Both the position numbers and the translations under genes were made by a program. A model generated the notes under the pieces. That model searched no databases. It had not been told where the DNA came from and saw nothing but the letters and a program-made list of their open reading frames with translations. A stretch of 43,092 bases of DNA from Solirubrobacterales bacterium (GTDB lineage: Bacteria; Actinomycetota; Thermoleophilia; Solirubrobacterales; 70-9), in NCBI GenBank assembly GCA_025450195.1, contig JANWHW010000044.1, forward strand, positions 1 to 43,092. Reading direction: 5' to 3'. Below are positions 1-10,565 of this stretch, piece after piece. Within the stretch, counting starts at the first letter, position 1. Each line of letters starts with the position of its first letter.

Positions 1-489
1 CACCACGTAGCAGCCGTAGAAGGGGCCGACCCGCAGGCCGGAGAGCGGCCGTTGGACCTGCGCGGCGAGGCGGTCGAGGCCGTAGTCCTCGACCAGCAGC
101 CAGAGGAAGTTTTTGTTGGTGAAGCCGTCCTTGCCCTTCTCGTAGGCAAGGCCCTGGCCGCTGAGCACCTCGTTGATGTGGGCGCGGTAGGAGGAGTCGG
201 CGTCGAGCCGCTGCTGGCACTCGGACTGGGCGCCCTGGCAGGTCGAGCAGATGTTCATCATCGCCAGCCCGGTCTGCTGGGCGAGCGCGAAGGTACGGGC
301 GTTGAGCGTGTCGGCCAGCTCCTGGTTGTGCTCGGCGATTACGCCGGCGCCGCAGCAGTTGGCGCGATCCAGTTCGACCAGCTCGATCCCGAGGCGCTCG
401 GCGACGATCGCCATCGAGCCGTGCAGCTCCGGGGTGAAGCCGCGCGAGACGCAGCCTGGCCAGTAGGCGACTTTGATCTGCTCGCTCAC
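1..489 (-). CDS. CCG-domain subunit of succinate dehydrogenase (SdhE/HdrB-like), partial
   Basis: My own translation of the minus strand from a GTG at 489 gives 163 open codons to the left edge, so the C-terminus is missing. The protein carries the cysteine pattern of the CCG domain found in heterodisulfide reductase subunit B and in SdhE of type E succinate:quinone reductases: C13, then 31 residues, C45-C46-G47, then 33 residues, C81-x2-C84. A further Cys near residue 160 (FYGCY) probably opens a second CCG repeat. In known complexes this subunit binds an Fe-S cluster and ties the catalytic SdhAB part to the membrane quinone site. Its GTG start overlaps the sdhB stop (GTGA), so translation is probably coupled. 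A generic HdrB-like protein is the alternative, but position after sdhAB favours an Sdh subunit. Confidence 0.88.
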   Translation of the reverse strand, partial: MSEQIKVAYWPGCVSRGFTPELHGSMAIVAERLGIELVELDRANCCGAGVIAEHNQELADTLNARTFALAQQTGLAMMNICSTCQGAQSECQQRLDADSSYRAHINEVLSGQGLAYEKGKDGFTNKNFLWLLVEDYGLDRLAAQVQRPLSGLRVGPFYGCYVV

Positions 490-1631
490 TGGGCAGCCTC
501 CTCGCTTGCGGGTGCATGGGGCGGCGGCTCGAGGCCCTCAGCGATAGCGGCCTCCTCGTCACCCTCCTCACCCTTGATGTACAGGTTGAATTCCTCGCGG
601 TGCTCCTCGGCGTGCTCGTAGATCGCCTTCACCTCGTCCTGGGCGCCGCCCGGCAGCTTGTGGTGGGGGGCGATCCACTTGCTGCGCACCTTGCCTCGTC
701 TGATCGTGCGGAAGATCGTCGGCAGCGCGCCGATGACTTCCTTGATCGCCCGTTTGCTGGGTTTCAGCTTGCCCTTGATGCCAAAGGTGAACGACTCCCT
801 CGGCAGGGCGACCTCGTCCAGGGTCCCCTTCTTCTCGATGATCTTCACGAAGGCGAGCTCGTGGTGGTGGCCGCTGTTGGGGTCCTCGATCCCCTCCTCA
901 CCGGCTTTGCGGCGCAGGCGCATGATCTGGTCCATCGGCGCCACGCCCTTTGGGCAGGCATCGATGCAGCTGAAGCAGTGTGTGCAGTCGTAGATCCCGT
1001 GCGGGTCGTGCGCCAGGTCGTGGAGGCGCTCCTTGGTCTCGGCGTCGCGCGGGTCGCCGACGAAGCGGTAGGCCTTGGCCAAGGCCGCCGGGCCGATGAA
1101 GTCGGGGTCGGCTTCCATCGAGAGACAGGAGGAGACGCAGGCGCCGCACTGGATGCAGGCCATCGACTGGGTGATGTCGATCATCGACTCCGGCTCCACG
1201 ACGTACTCGCGCTCGGGGGGCTCGCCGTGGGGGAGGAGCCAGGGAGTAACGCGGCGGATCTTGGTCCAGTGCGTCGACTCCATGTCGGTGATCAGGTCCT
1301 TGATCACGGGCATGTTCCCCATCGGCTCGATCACGATCGTGCCGTCGCCGCTGCCGACGCTCGCCTTCTTCTCAGCCAGCTCTTGTGCCTCGCCGATCTG
1401 GGTCTTGCAGCCGAGCCCCGACTGGCCGTTGATCTTCATCCCACAGGACCCGCAGATCGCGGCGCGGCAAGAGCAGCGGACCGAGAGCGAGCCGTCGTCG
1501 CGATCCTTGGCCTGGAGCAGGGCGTCGAGCACCGACAGAGATGGCTCGAGGTCGACGTTGAACTTCTCCCAGTAGGGCCCCTCACCGCTCTCGGGCTGGA
1601 ACCTGCGGACTTTGATCGTGTAGTCGGCCAT
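486..1631 (-). CDS. sdhB: Succinate dehydrogenase iron-sulfur subunit
   Basis: 381-residue electron-transfer subunit of complex II. The N-terminal plant-type [2Fe-2S] domain has Cys53, 55, 60, 63 and 75. Two ferredoxin-like sets follow: C159-x2-C162-x2-C165-x3-C169 and C216-x2-C219-x2-C222-x3-C226-Pro. The second set has four cysteines, which suggests a [4Fe-4S] centre where classical SdhB has [3Fe-4S]; this is typical of type E enzymes. The protein is much longer than classical SdhB (about 240 residues) because of a charged C-terminal extension. The ATG at 1631 was chosen because MADYTIKV opens the conserved domain; an upstream in-frame ATG at 1670 lies inside an intergenic repeat element. 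It is followed by the CCG subunit with overlapping stop and start. Confidence 0.95.
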   Translation of the reverse strand: MADYTIKVRRFQPESGEGPYWEKFNVDLEPSLSVLDALLQAKDRDDGSLSVRCSCRAAICGSCGMKINGQSGLGCKTQIGEAQELAEKKASVGSGDGTIVIEPMGNMPVIKDLITDMESTHWTKIRRVTPWLLPHGEPPEREYVVEPESMIDITQSMACIQCGACVSSCLSMEADPDFIGPAALAKAYRFVGDPRDAETKERLHDLAHDPHGIYDCTHCFSCIDACPKGVAPMDQIMRLRRKAGEEGIEDPNSGHHHELAFVKIIEKKGTLDEVALPRESFTFGIKGKLKPSKRAIKEVIGALPTIFRTIRRGKVRSKWIAPHHKLPGGAQDEVKAIYEHAEEHREEFNLYIKGEEGDEEAAIAEGLEPPPHAPASEEAAQ

Positions 1632-1640
1632 GTCCTCTAA

Positions 1641-1707
1641 CACCGCCTTTCGCGCATGCTCCACGCGCAAAGAGTCAGATATGGATGCGCGTTCCGCATG
1701 GCGCTCA
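1641..1707 (-). repeat. Dispersed intergenic hairpin element, copy D (sdhA-sdhB)
   Basis: On the minus strand it starts with the sdhA stop as TGAGCGC, contains CATCCATATCTGACTCTT and ends GCGCGAAAGGCGGTG nine bases before the sdhB ATG. It fills nearly the whole intergenic gap. TTTGCGC (1665-1671) can pair with GCGCGAAA (1648-1655) with one G-U pair. It aligns with copies at 16539, 18739 and 41573. Confidence 0.7.
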
Positions 1708-3393
1708 GTAGGTCCTCGCTTCCGGTTGCCACTGGGTGATGGTCACCTCTGAGTATGAGATCTCCGGCCCGTCGTCTCCCTGCTGGAGGTCGATGTGCTT
1801 GAGCCACTCCTCGTCGTTGCGCTCCGGGAAGTCGGTCCTGTACTGGGCGCCGCGGCTCTCCTTGCGCTCCAGCGCCGCGACGCAGGTGCACTCGGCGTTG
1901 TCGAGCATGTAGCCCAGCTCGATCGCGCCGAGGATGTCCTGATTGAAGATGTTGCCCTTGTCGTCGATGTAGGCGGACTTGGCCTCCTCCTTGAGCCGAC
2001 GCACGATCTCCAGCGCTTCCTGTATGCCGGCCTCGTCGCGGAAGACGGCGACCTTCGCGTCCATGGTGGTCCCCAGCTCCTGCTTGATCTCCGAGACGCG
2101 CCGGCCCGAGCCCTTCTCCCGAGCTGCAATCTCGTCGATGCTTGCCTGCTCGGCCTCGAGCGCTCCCCGCGATGGCCGCGAGCCCTCGATTCGCTTGGCG
2201 CGGCCGGCGGCGTCGGCGCCGGAGCGACGGCCGAAGATCAAGGTGTCGAGCAGCGAGTTGGCGCCGAGGCGGTTACCGCCGTGGACCGAGACGCAGGCGG
2301 TCTCGCCTGCCGCATAGAGGCCGGGGATGTTCGTACGCCCGTCGATGTCGGTCTTGATGCCGCCCATCGTGTAGTGGTTGCCCGGCTTGATGTGGATCGG
2401 TTCCTTGGTGATGTCGACCCCGGCGAAGTCGCGGCCGACGAGGACGATCTCGCGCAGCGCCTCGTGGATCCGCTTCTTCGGCACCACGGTGATGTCGAGT
2501 GCGACGGTGCCGTCGGGGAAGCCGCGACCCTCGTTGATCTCGGTCTGCTCGGCGCGGGAGACGACGTCGCGCGAGGCGAGTTCCATCTTGTTCGGCGCGT
2601 AGCGCTCCATGAAGCGTTCGCCCTTGGCGTTGAGCAGGTGGGCGCCCTCGCCGCGGGCGCCCTCGGTGATCAGGAAGCCCTTGCCCGCCAGCGTCGTCGG
2701 GTGGTACTGGATCATCTCCATGTCCATCAGCTTCGCCCCGACCCGGTAGGCCATCGAGATTCCATCGCCGGTGCAGATCAGCGCGTTGGTGGTCGGCTTC
2801 CAAGCCTGGCCGTTGCCGCCACAGGCGAGGATCACCGCCTTGGCGCTGAACAGCTGCATCGAGCCGTCGGCGATGTTGCGGGTGACGACGCCGCAGCACT
2901 CGCCCTGCTCGTCCATCGCCAGCGCCGTGCAGAACCACTCCTCGTAGCGAGCGACCGAGTCGGAGTGCTTCATCAGCTGCTCGTAGAGCACGTGCATGAT
3001 CGCCTGGCCGGTGATGTCGGCGACGTAGTAGGTGCGGGCGGCGGAGGCGCCGCCGAAGGCGCGGGTGCCCAGCTTCCCTTCCTCGTTGCGATGGAAGGTG
3101 ACGCCGAGGTGCTCGAGGTGGAGAATCTCCTCCGGTGCCTCTTCGCACATCACGGCGATCGCGTCCTGATCGCCCAGGTAGTCGGAGCCCTTGACCGTGT
3201 CGAAGGCGTGCGACTCCCAGGAGTCGCCGGGGTTGAGCGCTGCGTTGATCCCACCCTGCGCTGCGTTTGAGTGCGACCGCACCGGGTGGACCTTGCTGAG
3301 GATCCCGACCGAAACCCCCTGCTCAGCAGCCGCCAGAGCCGCCCTTTGCCCGGCGAGGCCGGCGCCGATTACAAGCACATCGTGAGTAGGCAC
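1705..3393 (-). CDS. sdhA: Succinate dehydrogenase flavoprotein subunit
   Basis: 562-residue catalytic subunit that oxidises succinate to fumarate. The N-terminal dinucleotide fold reads [36 protein letters not shown] contains the His expected to bind FAD covalently. [20 protein letters not shown] and the MGGIKTD and [21 protein letters not shown] blocks are characteristic of the family. The GTG at 3393 was chosen because the conserved protein begins at [11 protein letters not shown]; the open frame upstream has no family similarity. The hexamer TAGAGT sits eight bases before this GTG and there is no clear Shine-Dalgarno sequence, so the transcript may be leaderless. It is the first gene of the operon with sdhB and the CCG subunit. 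Confidence 0.96.
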   Translation of the reverse strand: MPTHDVLVIGAGLAGQRAALAAAEQGVSVGILSKVHPVRSHSNAAQGGINAALNPGDSWESHAFDTVKGSDYLGDQDAIAVMCEEAPEEILHLEHLGVTFHRNEEGKLGTRAFGGASAARTYYVADITGQAIMHVLYEQLMKHSDSVARYEEWFCTALAMDEQGECCGVVTRNIADGSMQLFSAKAVILACGGNGQAWKPTTNALICTGDGISMAYRVGAKLMDMEMIQYHPTTLAGKGFLITEGARGEGAHLLNAKGERFMERYAPNKMELASRDVVSRAEQTEINEGRGFPDGTVALDITVVPKKRIHEALREIVLVGRDFAGVDITKEPIHIKPGNHYTMGGIKTDIDGRTNIPGLYAAGETACVSVHGGNRLGANSLLDTLIFGRRSGADAAGRAKRIEGSRPSRGALEAEQASIDEIAAREKGSGRRVSEIKQELGTTMDAKVAVFRDEAGIQEALEIVRRLKEEAKSAYIDDKGNIFNQDILGAIELGYMLDNAECTCVAALERKESRGAQYRTDFPERNDEEWLKHIDLQQGDDGPEISYSEVTITQWQPEARTY

Positions 3394-3401
3394 GAGCGCG
3401 G

Positions 3402-3407
3402 ACTCTA
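3402..3407 (-). promoter_or_regulatory. Candidate -10 hexamer for sdhA
   Basis: TAGAGT on the minus strand with eight bases to the GTG start. It fits the TANNNT pattern that recurs before many genes in this window; no -35 box was recognised. Confidence 0.45.
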
Positions 3408-3453
3408 TAGAGCCAAAATCCGACCCCGCAGTCGGGATTGATCGCCCGCTTTT

Positions 3454-3518
3454 GAGGGCTGAGGAAGGTCCGTTGGAGGCAACAGCGGGGAGGCTCCGCC
3501 GGACCTCCCTCAGCCCTC
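3454..3518. terminator. Long hairpin between the M28 peptidase and sdhA
   Basis: GAGGGCTGAGGAAGGTCCG (3454-3472) pairs with CGGACCTCCCTCAGCCCTC (3500-3518) over 19 positions with one mismatch around a 27-base loop. It starts at the peptidase stop codon. No T-tract follows on either strand, so it is a terminator or RNA-stabilising hairpin only by position. Confidence 0.5.
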
Positions 3519-4738
3519 TAGAGCCATCGTTCCCCGAGGCGGCGCACGGCTGCCTCGACGAGGCGGATCCCGTCGGCGACGCTGCCGAAGTCGACGTTCT
3601 CTGCGAGGTCGTTGGGCCAGTGGTAGTTGGCCGGGTTCTTGAGGTCGGTGCAGCCACAGAGGGACGCGGTCTCATACCCGGCCGCCAGCGGCTCGAGGCC
3701 GTCGGTTCCGTTGTGCAGCCGCAGGTTCGGGTAGAGCCAGATTCCCAGCTCCTCGGCGAGGCCGTCCATCAGCTCCAGCGCCCGCCGCGGGTACTCGTGC
3801 ATCTTCAGAAAGCCCTCTCCACGCAGGACCAGTAGGTGGGGGGAGCCGATCGAGTCGACTGAGAGGAAGAAGGTGCTCTCGCGCGGAAGCTGCGGGAAAT
3901 GGCGTTCGCCGAACGCCTTGATCCCCTCGCTGAACGACTCCTCCGAGCCGGTCGAAAGCAGAATCACCCGGATGCCTTCGGGTGGCTCCTCCTTGAGGCG
4001 GCGGGCGAGTGCAAGCAATGCGACCACGCCGGTCCCGTTGTCGTTGGCTCCGGGAACGGTCTTGCGCCGGCCGATGTCGGCCATTGCCGCAGCGGTGCCG
4101 ATGCCGAGGACGATTCCCAGCTTGGCGAGCAGGCGACGGCCGGTGAGGGCGCCCAGCGCCGCCAGGATCGGCCCGCCCACCACCGGCGCCATCAGAGCGG
4201 GGCTGGTGTCCTGTCCCTCGATCAGCCCAAGGCGATCTGCGAATTTCGGCAGCGCCGGATGGAAGATGAGGCCGGAGTGCGCGGCGTCATGGTGGCTGAC
4301 GATGACAACCGTGCGCTCAGCGTCGGCGGCCCCCAGTTCGCAGACGACGTTGCAGGTGGTCCGCGTGGGCAGCGGCTTGCGCAGGCGGCGCTTGCCGGGT
4401 GGGAAGTCGTCGGCAATCCCCGCCGCGCCTACAGCGCCCAGCGCGGCACCCAGCAGTCGGTGCCCTCTTATCGCCGCAAGTCCTCCGAGGGCACCGAGTG
4501 CGGCGCCTATCCCCAGCGGCCACCAGTAGGTGCCGTGGGCGGCCTCAGCCTCGATTCGTGCCTGGGCGCCCGCTTCAGCGAAGCGTTCCACCAGCCACTC
4601 GGCGGCGTGGCGCTCGCCTTCAGAGGCCGAGGGGCGGTAGATCTGCTCCAGTTCCTCGAGCAGGTCTCGCAGACGACCCTGGTCAGGCGAGGAGGGTTGC
4701 CCCGATGGCTTCGGTTCGGTCGCCGGGGACGGTGGCAT
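3518..4738 (-). CDS. M28 family zinc peptidase with hydrophobic inserts
   Basis: 406-residue metallopeptidase of the M28 aminopeptidase type. The zinc-site motifs are in order: [25 protein letters not shown], a Ser-Val-Asp motif (SVDSIGS), and a late His in NYHWPNDL. Two Ala/Gly/Leu-rich stretches, near residues 75-108 and 180-217, look like membrane-spanning or membrane-dipping helices and are unusual in soluble M28 enzymes. The proline-rich N-terminus has no clear signal peptide. Substrate unknown, probably peptides. It is divergent from the site-2 protease, with 35 bases between the starts; TAGGGT lies eight bases before the ATG. Confidence 0.85.
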   Translation of the reverse strand: MPPSPATEPKPSGQPSSPDQGRLRDLLEELEQIYRPSASEGERHAAEWLVERFAEAGAQARIEAEAAHGTYWWPLGIGAALGALGGLAAIRGHRLLGAALGAVGAAGIADDFPPGKRRLRKPLPTRTTCNVVCELGAADAERTVVIVSHHDAAHSGLIFHPALPKFADRLGLIEGQDTSPALMAPVVGGPILAALGALTGRRLLAKLGIVLGIGTAAAMADIGRRKTVPGANDNGTGVVALLALARRLKEEPPEGIRVILLSTGSEESFSEGIKAFGERHFPQLPRESTFFLSVDSIGSPHLLVLRGEGFLKMHEYPRRALELMDGLAEELGIWLYPNLRLHNGTDGLEPLAAGYETASLCGCTDLKNPANYHWPNDLAENVDFGSVADGIRLVEAAVRRLGERWL

Positions 4739-4746
4739 GAGGCTCG

Positions 4747-4752
4747 ACCCTA
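4747..4752 (-). promoter_or_regulatory. Candidate -10 hexamer for the M28 peptidase
   Basis: TAGGGT on the minus strand, eight bases before the ATG at 4738, consistent with a leaderless or near-leaderless mRNA. Confidence 0.45.
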
Positions 4753-4761
4753 TCTGCCGCT

Positions 4762-4767
4762 TACCAT
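4762..4767 (+). promoter_or_regulatory. Candidate -10 hexamer for the site-2 protease
   Basis: TACCAT, six bases before the ATG at 4774. It lies ten bases from the oppositely oriented TAGGGT of the peptidase, so the two promoters are back to back. Confidence 0.45.
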
Positions 4768-4773
4768 TGAGGA

Positions 4774-5952
4774 ATGCTCGGTGGTGCGTCGATCACCCTC
4801 TTTCACGTGCGGGGAATCCGGATCATGGTCGATTGGTCGTGGTTCGTCGTCCTCTTTCTCGTGATCTTCTGGCTCTCGCAGTTCTACGGCGACGTGCTTG
4901 GAGAGGGCAGCTCCTCGTCAACGCCGTTCGCTCTTGCGGTGCTCAGTGCCGTCGGCTTCTTTGGTTCGATCGTTCTGCACGAGCTCGGTCACGCAATGGT
5001 CGCGCTGCGCAACGGCATCGGCATCACCAGCATCCAACTGTGGATATTCGGCGGGGTGGCGCGGATGGACCGTGAATCCGACAGTCCCGCAACCGAGTTC
5101 AAGGTCGCGATCGCCGGTCCCCTGGTCACCCTGGCAATTGCCGTTGTCCTCGTCCTCGCCGGGCTGGCGGCGACGAGCCCTGATGAGTTCGGCAAGGCGA
5201 CCATGGCGGAGACCGACTCCGGGGTCTCGGGCGTTCTCGCGGCAGTGGCCTGGCTGGCCTCGATCAACTTTCTGATCCTCATCTTCAACCTGCTCCCCGC
5301 CTTTCCGATGGACGGGGGGCGGATCGTGCGAGCGATCGCCTGGTGGCGAACCGGCGATCGCACCGCCGCCACTCGCTTCGCCGCCACCCTGGGAAGGGTC
5401 TTCGCCTATCTCTTCATCGGCGCCGGCCTGTACATGGTGGTCACCAACTCGATATTCGGTGTCTTCGGCGGCCTTTGGCTGGCGCTGATCGGGATTGTGA
5501 TCAACGGCTCGGCTCGGGCGGCGTCCGTACAAACTGCGATCTCTGGTCGCATCGAAGGGGTATTCGTGGGCGACGTCATGGACCGGGAGCCGGTTGCCAT
5601 CCCCGGTGAGCTGAGCGTCGAGCAGGCGCTTGACGAGTACTTCCTTCGCTATCGCTGGCCCTGGTTCCCCGTCGTCGACGCGGCCCATCGCTTTCTGGGC
5701 TTGCTCGTGCGCGAACGAGCGGATGAGGTTCCCGAGGTTTCTCGCTCGACCTCGCTCGTCTCCGACTTGGTCGAATTCGACGATGGCACCTTCCGGGTTC
5801 GGGACGATGCCCCACTCGATTCCCTGCTGGGCAATCAGGCGCTTCGGCGCTTCGGCGCCCTCATGGTGGTCGACGCGGATGGCCGCCTGTCGGGCGTCAT
5901 CACGGCTGAGCAGGTCGGCCGCGCCCTTCGCGATGCCACTGTGAGCAGCTAA
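4774..5952 (+). CDS. Site-2 protease family (M50) metallopeptidase with CBS domains
   Basis: 392-residue intramembrane zinc protease. HELGH at residues 69-73 supplies two zinc ligands and the catalytic Glu. NLLPAFPMDGGRI near residue 172 supplies the Asp ligand (NPxPxxDGG-type motif). Several hydrophobic helices span the first 240 residues. Residues from about 265 to the end form a pair of CBS domains (DVMDREPVAIPG ... GALMVVDADGRLSGVITAEQVG), which bind adenosine nucleotides in related proteins. In such families the enzyme cleaves membrane-embedded anti-sigma factors or other regulators; no substrate gene is evident nearby. It probably starts at the ATG at 4774, with no good Shine-Dalgarno sequence. 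Confidence 0.92.
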   Translation: MLGGASITLFHVRGIRIMVDWSWFVVLFLVIFWLSQFYGDVLGEGSSSSTPFALAVLSAVGFFGSIVLHELGHAMVALRNGIGITSIQLWIFGGVARMDRESDSPATEFKVAIAGPLVTLAIAVVLVLAGLAATSPDEFGKATMAETDSGVSGVLAAVAWLASINFLILIFNLLPAFPMDGGRIVRAIAWWRTGDRTAATRFAATLGRVFAYLFIGAGLYMVVTNSIFGVFGGLWLALIGIVINGSARAASVQTAISGRIEGVFVGDVMDREPVAIPGELSVEQALDEYFLRYRWPWFPVVDAAHRFLGLLVRERADEVPEVSRSTSLVSDLVEFDDGTFRVRDDAPLDSLLGNQALRRFGALMVVDADGRLSGVITAEQVGRALRDATVSS

Positions 5953-5977
5953 CTGTCGACCTGCACAGCCGACTTGC

Positions 5978-7657
5978 CTAGCGGGATGGCCGGTGGCGCT
6001 CGATGATGCGCGCGAAGCCCGTGCCGGCGGGGAGGGTGCCGAAGGCTTGGCCCCAGTCGCCTGAGAGGCGCGAGGCGCAGAAGGCATCGGCGACGGCCTC
6101 GTCCCCGTAGCGCACCAGCAGCGACGCCTGCAAGGCGATTGCCATCTTCTCGACGATGCGGCGGGCACGTGCCTGGATCGTCTCGATGTCGCCCGGGACC
6201 TCGGCGCGAATCTCCTCGGCGTAGGACTTAAGCCGCGGCTCAGCGCCGGCGCCGGCTTCGACTTCGGCGAAGAACGCCTCCACCGACTCCGGGCTCTTGA
6301 CCATGGCTCGCAGGACGTCGAGGCACTGCACGTTGCCCGAGCCCTCCCAAATCGAGGCCAGGGGCGCCTCCCGATAGAGGCGAGGCATTCCCGACTCCTC
6401 GACGTAGCCGTTGCCTCCAAAGCACTCGAGGCACTCGACCGCGTGCGACGGCGCCCGCTTGCAGGTCCAGTACTTGAGCACCGCGTTCGCGATGCGCCGG
6501 AAGTCGGCGGCCTCCTGGTCCCCGGCCGCGACTTCGTCGTAGGCGCGGGCCAGCCGCATTCCGGAGATGGTCGCCGCCTCGGACTCGACGCAGAGGTCAG
6601 CCAGGACGTTCTGCATCAGCGGTTGCTCGATCAACTCCTTGCCGAAGGCCGAGCGGTGGGCGGTGTGGTGAAGGGCCTGGGCGACCCCGGCCCGGTAGCC
6701 GCTGGCGGTGCCGACCACGCAGTCGAGGCGGGTGTGATTGACCATCTCGATGATGGTCGGCACACCGCGGCCCTCCTCGCCGATCATCCGTGCCCAGGCA
6801 CCGCGGAACTCGACCTCGCTGGAAGCGTTTGAGCGGTTGCCGAGCTTGTCCTTGAGTCGCTGGATATGGAAGGCGTTTCGCTCGCCGTCGGGCGTCCAGC
6901 GCGGCATCAGGAAGCAGGAGATGCCGGAGTCGGTCTGGGCAAGGACGAGGAAGGCATCGCACATCGGAGCCGAGCAGAACCACTTGTGGCCGACGATCTC
7001 GTACTCGGCCCCAGGGCCGCCGCCGTTCAGCGGCGTCGCCGTTGTGGTGTTGGCGCGGACATCGGAGCCACCCTGCTTCTCGGTCATTGCCATTCCGCAC
7101 AGCGCGCCCCGCTTGCGCTCGGCGGGCATTGCGCGCTCGTCGTAGTCCAGCGAGAGGAACCGCGACTCCCAGGCGTCGGCCAGCTCGGGTTGCTTGCGCA
7201 GCGCTGGGATCGCCGAGTAGGTCATCGAGATCGGGCAGCCGACGCCGCTCTCCGCCTGCATCAGCAGCCCGAACATCGCCGCCCGGGCAACATGGGCGCC
7301 GGGTCCCGGCTCGCGCCACGGGGACGCATGCAGGCCGTGGCTGACGCCGATTCGCATCAGGTCGTGCCAGGAGCTGTCGAACTCCACCTCATCGATGCGG
7401 TGGCCGTAGCGGTCGTGCGTGCGCAGCTCGGGCTTCTTGTCGTTTGCCTCAAAGCCCCAGCGGATTGTCTGCTTCGAGCCGCAGATCGCACCAAGCTCGC
7501 GGGCCCGGCCCTCGGCCCACTCAGCTCCCTCGCGGCGCAGGGCCTCTACCAGCACCCGATCTGCGTCGAAGGGGTTGTAGTCCTCCAGTGGCGAGGGCTG
7601 GTTGAAGACCTCGTGGGTGCCGCTCGACTGCCGCTCGACGGTGGCCATCGCCGCCAT
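5978..7657 (-). CDS. aidB: AidB-type acyl-CoA dehydrogenase
   Basis: 559-residue FAD enzyme of the acyl-CoA dehydrogenase superfamily. MAMTEKQGGSDVRANTT is close to the hallmark AidB flavin-domain motif, and the length matches AidB (about 540) rather than short-chain acyl-CoA dehydrogenases (about 380). The C-terminal ECFGGNGYVEESGMPRLYRE block is the conserved FAD/dimer segment. Escherichia coli AidB is linked to protection from alkylating agents and has isovaleryl-CoA dehydrogenase activity; the substrate here is unknown. The start is ATG 7657 or ATG 7648 (MATVERQ). It is divergent from icd with 26 bases between the starts. Confidence 0.85.
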   Translation of the reverse strand: MAAMATVERQSSGTHEVFNQPSPLEDYNPFDADRVLVEALRREGAEWAEGRARELGAICGSKQTIRWGFEANDKKPELRTHDRYGHRIDEVEFDSSWHDLMRIGVSHGLHASPWREPGPGAHVARAAMFGLLMQAESGVGCPISMTYSAIPALRKQPELADAWESRFLSLDYDERAMPAERKRGALCGMAMTEKQGGSDVRANTTTATPLNGGGPGAEYEIVGHKWFCSAPMCDAFLVLAQTDSGISCFLMPRWTPDGERNAFHIQRLKDKLGNRSNASSEVEFRGAWARMIGEEGRGVPTIIEMVNHTRLDCVVGTASGYRAGVAQALHHTAHRSAFGKELIEQPLMQNVLADLCVESEAATISGMRLARAYDEVAAGDQEAADFRRIANAVLKYWTCKRAPSHAVECLECFGGNGYVEESGMPRLYREAPLASIWEGSGNVQCLDVLRAMVKSPESVEAFFAEVEAGAGAEPRLKSYAEEIRAEVPGDIETIQARARRIVEKMAIALQASLLVRYGDEAVADAFCASRLSGDWGQAFGTLPAGTGFARIIERHRPSR

Positions 7658-7668
7658 TGTCGCATCGA

Positions 7669-7674
7669 TAGCAT
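7669..7674 (+). promoter_or_regulatory. Candidate -10 hexamer for icd
   Basis: TAGCAT, nine bases before the GTG at 7684, inside the 26-base icd/aidB divergent gap. Confidence 0.4.
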
Positions 7675-7683
7675 CGCCGCGCC

Positions 7684-9919
<2,236 letters not shown>

Positions 9920-9939
9920 GGGGCCTAAACCTAGGCAGC

Positions 9940-9975
9940 AAAAAGGCCGGCCCCAGCGAGGGGCCGGCCTTTTTT
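9940..9975. terminator. Bidirectional rho-independent terminator
   Basis: AAAAAGGCCGGCCCC, loop AGCGA, then GGGGCCGGCCTTTTTT. The 15-bp perfect stem has a T-run on each strand. It ends the icd-mdh unit on the plus strand and the gene at 9998 on the minus strand. Confidence 0.92.
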
Positions 9976-9997
9976 CAAGGTGATTGGGCCGAAGGGG

Positions 9998-10408
9998 CTA
10001 CTTGCCCGGGTAGTACTGACGGCCTTTCTTCTTTACACGGCCTTCTTTCTCAAGCTCGCCGAGCACGCGGTAGAGGTAGTTGGGCTTGATTTTCATCGCT
10101 TTTGCAATGCTCGCAGCGCTGATGCCGGGGGTTTTCTCAACCAGTCCCACTGCTTGATCTGACCGAGTGTTCTTGCCGCGACGGCGACGGCGCGGCGCCC
10201 GTTTCGATGCAGTTGAGCTGCCGGGCGGGCGACCGGGGCCGCGACGACGACCAGGGGGGCGACCGGGGCCGCGACGACCACCGGAGGTGGTTTTCTCACC
10301 GAGCTCCCCGAGGGCACGCTCCAGGCGCTTGCGCTCATCATCCAACTCCGCAAGGCGCTTCTTTAGAAGACCGCGCGCCTCATCGAGAACGTGACTGGTA
10401 CTGGGCAT
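9998..10408 (-). CDS. Basic coiled-coil / AT-hook-like / winged-helix DNA-binding protein
   Basis: 136 residues, start ATG 10408 with AAAGGA six bases upstream. Residues 5-40 are a charged heptad-like helix (LLKKRLAELDDERKRLERAL). Residues 45-75 are Gly/Pro/Arg-rich with two RRGPGRPPG motifs resembling AT-hook minor-groove binders, then a poly-Arg patch. The C-terminus (QAVGLVEKTPGISAASIAKAM ... YLYRVLGELEKEGRVKKKG) looks like a winged helix. The architecture suggests an abundant nucleoid-associated or regulatory protein, analogous in layout but not sequence to Lsr2/H-NS. The linker repeat is a 30-bp in-frame DNA duplication (10227 and 10257). No named family recognised. Confidence 0.75.
   Translation of the reverse strand: MPSTSHVLDEARGLLKKRLAELDDERKRLERALGELGEKTTSGGRRGPGRPPGRRRGPGRPPGSSTASKRAPRRRRRGKNTRSDQAVGLVEKTPGISAASIAKAMKIKPNYLYRVLGELEKEGRVKKKGRQYYPGK
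10227..10278 (-). repeat. 30-bp in-frame repeat coding the AT-hook-like motifs
   Basis: The 22-base string GGGCGACCGGGGCCGCGACG-AC occurs at 10227-10248 and again at 10257-10278, period 30. It encodes the duplicated RRGPGRPPG motif of the protein on the minus strand. Confidence 0.8.
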
Positions 10409-10565
10409 TCGATTCCTTTCGTCCCGCCGGCTCCCGTTCAGGATCATCGGCAGCTGGGTGCTGTTGCTGCACAGCAATTTTTCACTGTGACTGGTTACCG
10501 CAAACGAGCTGTGACTATAGCCATTTCCCCGAGCTGGCGAGAAACAGCTGATTTCAGCGTTGCAC
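10409..10565 (-). promoter_or_regulatory. Leader and promoter region of the AT-hook-like gene
   Basis: On the minus strand a -10-like TATAGT (10514-10519) would give a leader of about 100 bases. AGTCACAG occurs twice as a direct repeat (10509-10516 and 10485-10492, plus-strand CTGTGACT). TTGCTGTGCAGCAA (about 10464-10478) can form a short leader hairpin. This could be an autoregulatory region; that is inference. Confidence 0.4.

Noticed and set aside
516-1640. Long plus-strand open frame antisense to sdhB
   Set aside because: Composition is a mirror of the sdhB codons (Ala/Leu/Gly/Arg/Asp/His-rich), with no recognisable domain; a high-GC shadow.
1795-3270. 491-codon plus-strand frame over sdhA
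   Set aside because: Shadow of the sdhA reading frame; no motif of its own.
4918-6420. 500-codon minus-strand frame across the site-2 protease and the aidB end
   Set aside because: It spans two real genes on different strands and shows no family motifs.
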